DNA of 12,829 bases from positions 1 to 12,829 of the forward strand of contig JALRIU010000127.1 in NCBI GenBank assembly GCA_023255355.1. Direction: 5' to 3'. The position numbers and the translations under genes are program-made. This document shows, one piece after another, positions 1-6,160 of this stretch (position 1 is the first letter of the stretch; every line of letters begins with the position of its first letter). The stretch is from Pseudomonadales bacterium (GTDB lineage Bacteria > Pseudomonadota > Gammaproteobacteria > Pseudomonadales > JAHEIH01). Below the pieces are notes generated by a model. That model saw nothing but the letters and a program-made list of their open reading frames with translations, did not search any database and had not been told where the DNA came from.

Positions 1-416
1 AAATCAGCAATAGCGACATCCACGGTTTTGGTTCCAATGAAATTAGGTTTTGTTGGTGTGTAGGTATTCCAATCTAGTTGTAGTTTATTAACTCTTGCCT
101 GTTCAATCGTTAGGAAATTTTTATCTCTACTTCGATTCAAATAACCTTCACGAAGCGCATCGTATTCGGTACGAATGTCTTGAGTGTATTTTTCATTGGT
201 ATCCGAATTCAATAAGTTTCCGGCAACAGTTACTGCTCTTGAAGCATCGTTTACATGTACTACAGTCGCTTTATATTGTGGTGCAATTTTCACAGCGGTA
301 TGCGCTCGAGATGTTGTTGCTCCTCCAATCATGATTGGAATTTGAATATTGATTTTGTCCAATTCTTTAGCCAAATACACCATTTCATCAAGCGAAGGTG
401 TAATTAAACCACTCAA
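1..416 (-). CDS. metH: Cobalamin-dependent methionine synthase fragment (partial both ends, foreign segment)
   Basis: Read on the minus strand from 416 to 3, this gives about 138 uninterrupted residues beginning LSGLITPSLDEM. They include IGGATTSRAHTAVKIAP and VHVNDASRAV, hallmarks of the end of the MetH B12-binding domain, then the linker toward the AdoMet-binding activation domain (DWNTYTP). MetH transfers a methyl group from methyltetrahydrofolate through cobalamin to homocysteine in the cytoplasm. Only about a tenth of the ~1,230-residue enzyme is present. There is no start or stop. The upstream side ends abruptly at 416-418, where the next codon in frame would be TGA instead of the conserved Gly. 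The AT-rich, Lys/Asn-rich coding resembles Bacteroidetes (Flavobacteriia) rather than the gammaproteobacterial genes that follow. The family call is firm; the taxonomic call is judged by eye. Confidence 0.88.
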   Translation of the reverse strand, partial: MSGLITPSLDEMVYLAKELDKINIQIPIMIGGATTSRAHTAVKIAPQYKATVVHVNDASRAVTVAGNLLNSDTNEKYTQDIRTEYDALREGYLNRSRDKNFLTIEQARVNKLQLDWNTYTPTKPNFIGTKTVDVAIAD

Positions 417-591
417 TCAAAGTTGAAATGACTGATGGTACACAGTTTGAAACCAAATCAACTTGGGGTAAAGAAGGAGAAGTTCTTAAACTAGAAATTG
501 ATCCAAAATCACATGCTGCTTGGACAGGTGGAAAACAAAAGTTGATGGATAAAGGTAGAATAAGTAAGTTCAATAAAAAATTCCAAAATTG
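416..591 (+). CDS. rpmE: Ribosomal protein L31 fragment (N-terminus missing, foreign segment)
   Basis: Frame 416-589 reads IKVEMTDGTQFETKSTWGKE and continues through IDPKSHAAWTGGKQK and GRISKFNKKF. This is the zinc-free (no CxxC) L31 type of Alphaproteobacteria, where the protein normally starts about ten residues earlier with MKxDxHPxYH. L31 binds the large ribosomal subunit at the intersubunit bridge. The initiator codon and first residues are absent, because upstream of 416 the sequence belongs to metH. The reading frame runs on to 655, but from ~590 it is antisense to zwf, so that tail is not L31. The ATG at 428 is an internal Met, not the gene start. Wording and base composition suggest a SAR11-like source. 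The call is firm as a family, and its presence here is probably artefactual. Confidence 0.85.
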
Positions 592-1203
592 CTCAAATAG
601 AATATTACTAAAACGCAAGGCCATTAAATTCTGGACAGTTTCTTTACCCAAATAATGGTCAATACGGAAAATCTGTGACTCAGTGAAGTAGGTGGCAATG
701 GTATCGTTGATTTCAGCCGCTGATTTAGCATCATAGCCAAGCGGCTTTTCAACAACGACGCGCGCTTTATCTGTAATCAAACCTTGATCGTGGAGATTTT
801 GGCAACAGATTCCAAATACGGTAGGCGGTGTAGAAAGATAAAATACGCGGGCGCGATCATCATCTGCCTGAAGCAATTGTTCGAGGTTAGCCCATTTTTC
901 GTCGCGGGTGGTAATATCAACCATCACGGCCTGCACCATACTCGAGAAACCTTCCCAGTTAGCCGCGTCAAATTCGCCTTCATAGAGAAAATTATTTAGG
1001 GCTTGGTGAACATTTTTTGAATAGTTCTCAAAGTCCGCTTCTTTTCGAACTGTACAATAAATTCGTGAGGTTTTATCGATTTTGCCTTCTTTATAAGCTC
1101 TATACATCGCAGGCAACAACTTGCGGTAAGCCAAATCACCGGCGCCGCCAAAAATAACAAAATCGACAAGAGCGACGCTGTTATTTAATTCTTCTGCAGT
1201 CAT
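580..1203 (-). CDS. zwf: Glucose-6-phosphate dehydrogenase, N-terminal 208 residues (truncated at chimeric junction)
   Basis: Zwf oxidises glucose-6-phosphate to 6-phosphogluconolactone with reduction of NADP+, the first step of the pentose-phosphate and Entner-Doudoroff routes. The nucleotide-binding GGAGDLAYRKLLP lies at residues ~19-31, EKPLG at 152-156, and the substrate-binding RIDHYLGKE at 180-188. Authentic sequence stops at FEQFWN (residue 208, base 580). The family is ~490 residues, so more than half is missing, including the catalytic His equivalent to H240 of the Leuconostoc enzyme. The reading frame continues to 388, but that tail is antisense to the L31 and metH fragments. Start: ATG at 1203, with AGGAG eight or nine bases upstream lying in the last codons of edd, five bases away, which indicates translational coupling. 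It is the third gene of the pgi-edd-zwf operon and is expected to be HexR-controlled. Confidence 0.95.
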
Positions 1204-1208
1204 GATTT

Positions 1209-3026
1209 TTACTCCTGACCAAATACTGAAGCACCTAACTCAGCTGAACTTACGCTAGCTCTAAGTGCATGAAATAGTTCACGTCCCATACCAAACTCAT
1301 TACCGCTTAAGTCAGGACGCATTACGATACGACTAGAAAACTCCGCATCGTCAACAAAAATAGTTAATGTGCCCTTGTTCGCATCAAGCTCAATAAGGTC
1401 TCCATCGCGAACGCGTGCAATAGGACCTCCATCGAGGGCTTCGGGGCTCATATGAATTGCAGCCGGCACTTTACCAGAAGCACCTGACATTCTGCCATCG
1501 GTAACTAACGCAACTTTAAAACCTTTATCCTGCAATGTTGCTAAGGTAGGCGTTAATTTATGGAGTTCGGGCATACCATTAGCCTTTGGCCCCTGATAGC
1601 GAATTACCGCGATAAAGTCTTGCTCAAGTCTGCCTTCTTTGTAGGCTTGCAAAAGATCATCTTGATGCTCAAACACCATAGCTGGGGCTTTAACATAACG
1701 ATGAGCTTCTTTCACAGCAGACACTTTGATAACCGAAGTTCCAAGGCCACCGGTCAAAACTTTCAATCCACCTTCAGCAGAAAAAGGATTGCTAACAGGG
1801 CGAAGTACATCTTCATCAAGGCTATTTGCTGGCACATCAACCCATACCAACTTGCCATCTCGCAAACCGGGCTCTTTACGGTAAGCATCTAAACTTGACC
1901 CCATAATGGTATGAACGTCACGATGCAAGAAACCTGCATCCATCAATTCGCGCATCAAAAAGCCCATACCACCTGCCGCTTGGAAATAATTCACGTCAGC
2001 TGAACCATTAGGATAGATACGACACAACAAAGGCACCACGGCGGATAAATCAGACATATCCTGCCAGGTCAATTGAATACCGGCCGCTCTGGCTATAGCC
2101 ACAACATGGATGATGTGATTGGTTGAACCACCTGTAGCTAACAAGCCGACGACGCCATTGATAACTGCTTTTTCGTCAAATATATCTGCCAAACAAATGC
2201 GCTGCTCGCCGTCGGTGATTTTCAACAACTGGTTAACAACTTCATCTGTTAGCGCTGAACGCATCTCCGTACCGGGATTAACGAATGAAGAGCCCGGCAA
2301 ATGCAATCCCATAATTTCCATTAACATTTGATTGGAATTTGCAGTACCGTAGAAGGTGCATGTACCCGCACTATGGTATGACGCACTTTCTGATTTCAGC
2401 AATTCGTCGCGCCCTACCTTGCCTTGCGCGAATAATTGACGAACTCGCGCTTTTTCATCGTTTGGGATACCTGATGGCATTGGGCCTGCAGGCACAAAAG
2501 CCATGGGTAAATGGCCAAAACTCAAGGCACCGATCATGATACCAGGAACAATTTTGTCACAGACAGCAAGATTCAAAACCGCATCAAACGCGTCATGCGA
2601 GAGCGCCACAGCAGTAGACATGGCGATAACATCGCGACTAAATAGTGACAATTCCATGCCATCACGACCTTGGGTAACACCATCACACATGGCTGGCACA
2701 CCGCCTGCAACCTGCGCCGATGCGCCACTGGCTGCTGCCGCTGCTTTTATTTGCTGTGGATAGTTCTCATAGGGTTGGTGGGCCGACAACATATCATTGT
2801 AGGCTGTCACAATACCGATATTAGCGACGTCGTCTCCCGACAATTGTTCTTTGACACCGCTGTTACAAGCAGCAATCACGTGGGCCAAGTTACCACAGGC
2901 TAAACGGCTACGAACACGACCTTTGCTTTTCGCTTTATTGATGCGCTCTAGATAGGCATCACGGGTTGGGCGACTGCGCTCAATTAAACGTGCCGTGACA
3001 TCAGCCACAACGGAATGAATAGTCAT
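1209..3026 (-). CDS. edd: Phosphogluconate dehydratase (Entner-Doudoroff)
   Basis: Edd removes water from 6-phosphogluconate to make KDPG (2-keto-3-deoxy-6-phosphogluconate), the committed Entner-Doudoroff step, using an iron-sulfur cluster. At 605 residues it is full length (E. coli Edd is 603). Visible IlvD/Edd family marks are AMCDGVTQGRDGMELSLFSR around C114, CDKIVPGIMIGA at C156, and AGTCTFYGTANSNQM at C223. These cysteines are the expected Fe-S ligands. The C-terminal part has VTDGRMSGASGKVPAAIH, the second family signature. The start ATG overlaps the pgi stop by one base (TAATG), with GGAG just upstream inside pgi, so translation is coupled. Its product KDPG is the expected effector of the HexR encoded divergently nearby. 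The aldolase gene eda is not in the window and may have followed zwf before the contig broke. Confidence 0.97.
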   Translation of the reverse strand: MTIHSVVADVTARLIERSRPTRDAYLERINKAKSKGRVRSRLACGNLAHVIAACNSGVKEQLSGDDVANIGIVTAYNDMLSAHQPYENYPQQIKAAAAASGASAQVAGGVPAMCDGVTQGRDGMELSLFSRDVIAMSTAVALSHDAFDAVLNLAVCDKIVPGIMIGALSFGHLPMAFVPAGPMPSGIPNDEKARVRQLFAQGKVGRDELLKSESASYHSAGTCTFYGTANSNQMLMEIMGLHLPGSSFVNPGTEMRSALTDEVVNQLLKITDGEQRICLADIFDEKAVINGVVGLLATGGSTNHIIHVVAIARAAGIQLTWQDMSDLSAVVPLLCRIYPNGSADVNYFQAAGGMGFLMRELMDAGFLHRDVHTIMGSSLDAYRKEPGLRDGKLVWVDVPANSLDEDVLRPVSNPFSAEGGLKVLTGGLGTSVIKVSAVKEAHRYVKAPAMVFEHQDDLLQAYKEGRLEQDFIAVIRYQGPKANGMPELHKLTPTLATLQDKGFKVALVTDGRMSGASGKVPAAIHMSPEALDGGPIARVRDGDLIELDANKGTLTIFVDDAEFSSRIVMRPDLSGNEFGMGRELFHALRASVSSAELGASVFGQE

Positions 3027-4708
3027 TAACTTCTCCGACGATTTGCTTTGTAACGAGTCATCAAACTCGCTGTTGAAACATCATAATTTGCCATCAACTC
3101 ATTCTCGCCAACATTGTCGTTAGCAATATCAGTTTCAATTTTCTTGGCGATAACCTTACCTAACTCGACACCCCATTGGTCGAACGAACAAATATCAAGC
3201 AACACACCCTGCACAAAAATCTTGTGCTCGTATAAGGCAATTAAATTACCTAGCGAATGCGGGGTGACTTTGTTTAAAAGAATACTGGTCGTGGGACGAT
3301 TGCCACGGTGTACTTTGTGCGGAACGATATCTTCAATACGCGCTGCAGGCATGCCTTTGGCTGTTAGCTCAGCACGAATATCTTGGGCGCTGACACCGCT
3401 CATTAATGCGCTGCTTTGGGCGAAGAAATTCGACATCAACACATCGTGGTGCTTACCAATAGGCGCCACGCTCTCCACTGAGCCGATAAAATCAGCTGGT
3501 ATCACAGCGGGGCTTTGGTGCAAGAACTGATAAAAGGCATGCTGTCCGTTAATACCAACTTCACCCCATATTAGAGGTACTGTTTCATATTCTGTATTTT
3601 CACCATTGCGAACGACTGACTTACCGTTGGACTCCATTTCTGCTTGTTGGAGATAAGCCGGCAACATATGCAGAACCTGGTCGTATGGCAAAATAGCTTG
3701 CGCAGGAAACTCCATAAATGAGGTATTCCAAACACTCAGAAGGGCCATCAATACTGGGACATTGTTCGCAAGCTCGGCATTTAAGAAATGCTCATCAATC
3801 TCGTGGGCACCCTCAAGAAGCTCAATAAATTGCTCAAACCCTAAGAAAAGTGCAATCGGCAAACCAATCGCTGACCATAGTGAGAAACGACCACCAACCC
3901 AATCCCACATGCAAAAGATATTTTGTTCATCAATGCCTAAATCGACAGCTGCTTTTACATTCGATGACACAGCCACAAAATGCTTAGCAACAGCTGATTT
4001 TGCATCAGAAACGCCTGCTTTAGCCGCAGCAGTGGTTAACCATTCGAAAGCTGTACCGGCATTTGTCATCGTTTCCGAGGTGGTAAACGTTTTAGAGGCA
4101 ATCACAAATAAGGTGGTCGCAGGATTTAATGAGCCTAGTGTTGCTGAAATTTGGGCACTATCAACATTTGAAACATAGTGAACATTGAGGGTGTGATCTG
4201 CGTAGGTACTTAACGCGTCGGTAACCATTTGCGGACCCAAATGTGAACCACCGATACCAATACTGACGACATCTTTGATTGCTTGACCACTATAACCTAG
4301 CCACTCACCAGAGCGCACAGCATTAACAAAGATCTCAATGCGGTCTAACTCTCTTGTTACTTCGCTAGCTACGTTGTCACCATTCACTAGCAACGAGCGT
4401 TGCTTACGATCACGCAGCGCAACATGTAATACAGCACGATCTTCAGTAATATTGATGTGCTCGCCATTGAACATCTTGGTACGCCAACCTTCAACGTCAC
4501 ATTGCTCGGCGAGTTTGATTAAATCCGCTTTAATGTTGTCATCGATACGTTGTTTAGAATAGTCGAAAACGAAATTGGGAAGCTCTACAGAAAATTTCGT
4601 AAAACGCTGTTGGTCGCCAGCAAACAAGTCATTTAAGTGAATAGACTTAAAGCGCAAGGCCTGCTGCTGTAATGCAGACCAAGATGAAAGAGAAGTACGC
4701 GATGTCAT
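3026..4708 (-). CDS. pgi: Glucose-6-phosphate isomerase
   Basis: Pgi interconverts glucose-6-phosphate and fructose-6-phosphate. Its 560 residues match the usual ~550. The first SIS domain has IGIGGSHLGPQMV (~151-162) and FVIASKTFTTSETMTN (~201-216), which bind sugar phosphate. The PROSITE-type signature DWVGGRFSLWSAIG is at 279-292. Catalytic positions recognised by motif are E359 in MESNGKS, H390 in GINGQHAFYQF and K518 in FDQWGVELGK. The C-terminus ends in a basic RYKANRRRS. It is the first gene of the operon, read away from hexR, with edd starting on its stop codon. The leader from the divergent region is long (over 150 bases to the HexR-like operator). I could not assign a convincing -10/-35 pair for it. 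Placing pgi first in an edd-zwf operon couples both branches of glucose-6-phosphate use under one promoter. Confidence 0.97.
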   Translation of the reverse strand: MTSRTSLSSWSALQQQALRFKSIHLNDLFAGDQQRFTKFSVELPNFVFDYSKQRIDDNIKADLIKLAEQCDVEGWRTKMFNGEHINITEDRAVLHVALRDRKQRSLLVNGDNVASEVTRELDRIEIFVNAVRSGEWLGYSGQAIKDVVSIGIGGSHLGPQMVTDALSTYADHTLNVHYVSNVDSAQISATLGSLNPATTLFVIASKTFTTSETMTNAGTAFEWLTTAAAKAGVSDAKSAVAKHFVAVSSNVKAAVDLGIDEQNIFCMWDWVGGRFSLWSAIGLPIALFLGFEQFIELLEGAHEIDEHFLNAELANNVPVLMALLSVWNTSFMEFPAQAILPYDQVLHMLPAYLQQAEMESNGKSVVRNGENTEYETVPLIWGEVGINGQHAFYQFLHQSPAVIPADFIGSVESVAPIGKHHDVLMSNFFAQSSALMSGVSAQDIRAELTAKGMPAARIEDIVPHKVHRGNRPTTSILLNKVTPHSLGNLIALYEHKIFVQGVLLDICSFDQWGVELGKVIAKKIETDIANDNVGENELMANYDVSTASLMTRYKANRRRS

Positions 4709-4870
4709 GGACGTTTTCCTCGCAAATGACAGCTTAAGTAGGCTGCTTATAAGACACTAAAGACGTTGGTGTTGCCTTCACTACAAACTGCTTGTGGCAG
4801 CTTATATTAGTCCACCCTTATTTAATTGAGTTAAATTTTTTCACATATTTAAGACAAAATAAAGAATTTT

Positions 4871-4888
4871 TTGTTAATTTAGTTACAA
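4871..4888. promoter_or_regulatory. Candidate HexR operator
   Basis: TTGTTAATTTAGTTACAA is an imperfect inverted repeat with TTGT and ACAA ends. It lies between the divergent pgi-edd-zwf and hexR genes. HexR sites are known as TTGT/ACAA-ended AT-rich palindromes (consensus like TTGTAATTAAATTACAA). Here the spacer between the ends is ten bases, one longer than that consensus and longer than the 7-8 reported for Pseudomonas, so the match is good but not canonical. It overlaps the candidate hexR -35, which would allow autorepression. Confidence 0.5.
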
Positions 4889-4911
4889 AAAATGCTTCTC
4901 AGTTTGATAAT
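4883..4911 (+). promoter_or_regulatory. Candidate sigma-70 promoter of hexR
   Basis: TTACAA (4883-4888), a 17-base spacer and GATAAT (4906-4911) form a plausible sigma-70 promoter reading toward hexR. Transcription would start near 4918, about 47 bases before the hexR ATG. The -35 element is the right half of the HexR-like inverted repeat. This is seen by pattern only. Confidence 0.45.
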
Positions 4912-4937
4912 GACGCGGTAACATTGAGGATAACTTA

Positions 4938-4955
4938 ATGGCAAAACCTGTTTGA
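4938..4955 (+). other. Five-codon mini-ORF (MAKPV) ahead of hexR, possible leader peptide
   Basis: ATG GCA AAA CCT GTT TGA is preceded by a strong Shine-Dalgarno GAGGA at 4926-4930, seven bases from the ATG. It is in frame with hexR (27 bases upstream of its ATG) and separated from it by the TGA. The TGA overlaps the hexR ribosome binding site GAGGT (4954-4958), so terminating ribosomes would sit on the hexR start region. It may be a translated coupling element, the remnant of a longer HexR N-terminus, or chance. Confidence 0.35.
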
Positions 4956-4964
4956 GGTCACTCC

Positions 4965-5810
4965 ATGGTCTTAGGACGCTTACAAAGATCGCTTAATAAT
5001 CTCAGCAAGGCTGAACGCAGAATCGCTGAAGTCATATTGGATAATCCTACCAGTATTGTGCATATGACTACTGCAGAATTGGCTCGGGCAGCTGAAGTAA
5101 GTGACCCTATGGTATCACGACTTTGCCGAAGTATTGAATGTTCGAGCTTTCCAGATCTAAAACTACAAATCGCTGGTAACTTGGCAAATCGCAATGGCAA
5201 CTCTTACGTTAACAGCTCTGTATCGCCAAACGATAGCACGTTGGATTTCACCAACAAGATCATCAACGCCAACCAACACGGTCTAGAATATCTGCGTTCG
5301 GGTCTCGATTTACCCGCCGTTGATAAAGCCATCGATATTTTAGCAAACGCCAAACGGATTGAAATATATGGCATGGGTGGTACGGCTTCGGTCGCCCAGG
5401 ACGCTCAAAACCGTCTTTTTAGGATGGGTATCCCAGCTGTCGCTTATGAAGATACACTCAAGCAGCATATGTCTGCCGCAATTGCCAGCAAAGGCACAGT
5501 TATTTTGAGTATCTCTTTTACTGGCCGCACCAAAGACGCTATTGAAGCCATTGAAATTGGAAAGAATGCAGGGGCACAAGTGGTGGCAATTACAGCGTTA
5601 AATTCGCCCATCGCAGCAATTGCTGATGTCGCTATTAGCTCTGCCTCAGAACTTGAAGATACCAACGTTTATGTGCCTATGGCGACACGCATGGTTGTAT
5701 TGACACTCATCGACATTCTGACCACTGGTATCGCACTAAAATTGCCCGGTATCGACAAGCGCCTGCAGAAAGCCAAACAAGGCCTAGAAAATACTAAACT
5801 GGGCAAATAA
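4965..5810 (+). CDS. hexR: HexR-type transcriptional regulator (RpiR family, KDPG-responsive)
   Basis: The protein has 281 residues. The N-terminal RpiR helix-turn-helix spans ~1-77 (LSKAERRIAEVILDNP, then TTAELARAAEVSDPMVSRLCRS). The C-terminal SIS sugar-phosphate domain spans ~115-260, with GMGGTASVAQDA near 136-147 and LSISFTGRTKDAIE near 181-194. HexR represses zwf, edd and related genes and is released by KDPG in Pseudomonas. S184 falls at the same number as one serine I recall as KDPG-contacting in P. putida HexR; the other (S140) aligns with a Thr here. The start at 4965 is supported by GAGGT six bases upstream and by alignment of the N-terminus to known HexR. Divergence from pgi-edd-zwf, with an operator-like repeat between, makes the assignment strong. 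It converges on the Rieske gene with only five bases between stops and no terminator visible. Confidence 0.92.
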   Translation: MVLGRLQRSLNNLSKAERRIAEVILDNPTSIVHMTTAELARAAEVSDPMVSRLCRSIECSSFPDLKLQIAGNLANRNGNSYVNSSVSPNDSTLDFTNKIINANQHGLEYLRSGLDLPAVDKAIDILANAKRIEIYGMGGTASVAQDAQNRLFRMGIPAVAYEDTLKQHMSAAIASKGTVILSISFTGRTKDAIEAIEIGKNAGAQVVAITALNSPIAAIADVAISSASELEDTNVYVPMATRMVVLTLIDILTTGIALKLPGIDKRLQKAKQGLENTKLGK

Positions 5811-5815
5811 AGCGC

Positions 5816-6130
5816 TTAAAAGAAAACCCCAACTTCGTTTCCTTGATACACCAACTCATAGACTTTTAGCGCGCCACATCGGATATGACTGCCGGGTTGA
5901 ACTCTTCCATCGATCATTGAAAAAGTCACCATGTGTGCCGCACAGGTGATCATACTGTCTTCAATATGTGCATCTACCAACGAGAACCCCTGATGAGGGC
6001 ATTTATTTTCGATCAAAAAAGGTTTACTGGAAGACTGAGTAAGTAATAACTGGCGACCATCAACGATAAACTCTCGACAGTAACCCTCGTACAGATTCAT
6101 CAAGCTTTCAAGGCGATAATAGGATTTCAT
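5816..6130 (-). CDS. Small Rieske [2Fe-2S] ferredoxin-like protein
   Basis: This protein of 104 residues is a single Rieske domain. The cluster ligands are C44-P-H46 in NKCPHQG and C63-A-A-H66, with 16 residues between the two halves, the normal C-x-H-x(15-17)-C-x2-H pattern. There is no signal peptide or membrane segment, so it is a soluble cytoplasmic electron carrier or a ferredoxin subunit of an oxygenase rather than the bc1 Rieske protein. No oxygenase or reductase gene is nearby. It lies 30 bases downstream of aceK on the same strand and is probably cotranscribed with it. The start at 6130 has only a weak ribosome binding site. An internal Met at 6100 (MNLYEGYCREF) would also keep the whole domain. 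Electron partner and function are unknown. Confidence 0.85.
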   Translation of the reverse strand: MKSYYRLESLMNLYEGYCREFIVDGRQLLLTQSSSKPFLIENKCPHQGFSLVDAHIEDSMITCAAHMVTFSMIDGRVQPGSHIRCGALKVYELVYQGNEVGVFF

Positions 6131-6160
6131 GGCAGCACCGTTGGACCCTTTATGAACTAT

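Noticed and set aside
1..591. Horizontal transfer or mobile island at the contig start
   Set aside because: There is no integrase, transposase, repeat or attachment site. All pieces are truncated housekeeping genes from different phyla, which an artefact explains better.
428..655. Complete 75-residue small protein starting at the ATG at 428
   Set aside because: The ATG is an internal Met of L31, homology begins before it, and the last ~22 residues are antisense to zwf.
388..1203. Single 271-residue protein with a Zwf-like N-terminus and a novel C-terminal tail
   Set aside because: After residue 208 the frame is antisense to L31 and metH coding sequence, so the tail is a product of the false join and not a fused domain.
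2503..2763. Plus-strand reading frames opposite edd and pgi (also 3114-3530 and 3762-4178)
   Set aside because: They lie wholly inside strongly identified genes on the other strand and have no family resemblance.
4821..4835. TTTAATTGAGTTAAA as a second HexR operator
   Set aside because: It lacks the TTGT/ACAA ends, and its symmetry is only five AT base pairs a side in an AT-rich stretch, expected by chance.
4709..4870. A sigma-70 promoter for pgi
   Set aside because: Several TATAAT-like words on the minus strand (for example TAATAT and TATAAG near 4800-4808) have no acceptable -35 at 16-18 bases, so none was annotated.
5808..5830. Terminator between hexR and the Rieske gene
   Set aside because: AAGCGCTT is a short palindrome without stem length or a T-run. 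Only five bases separate the stops.
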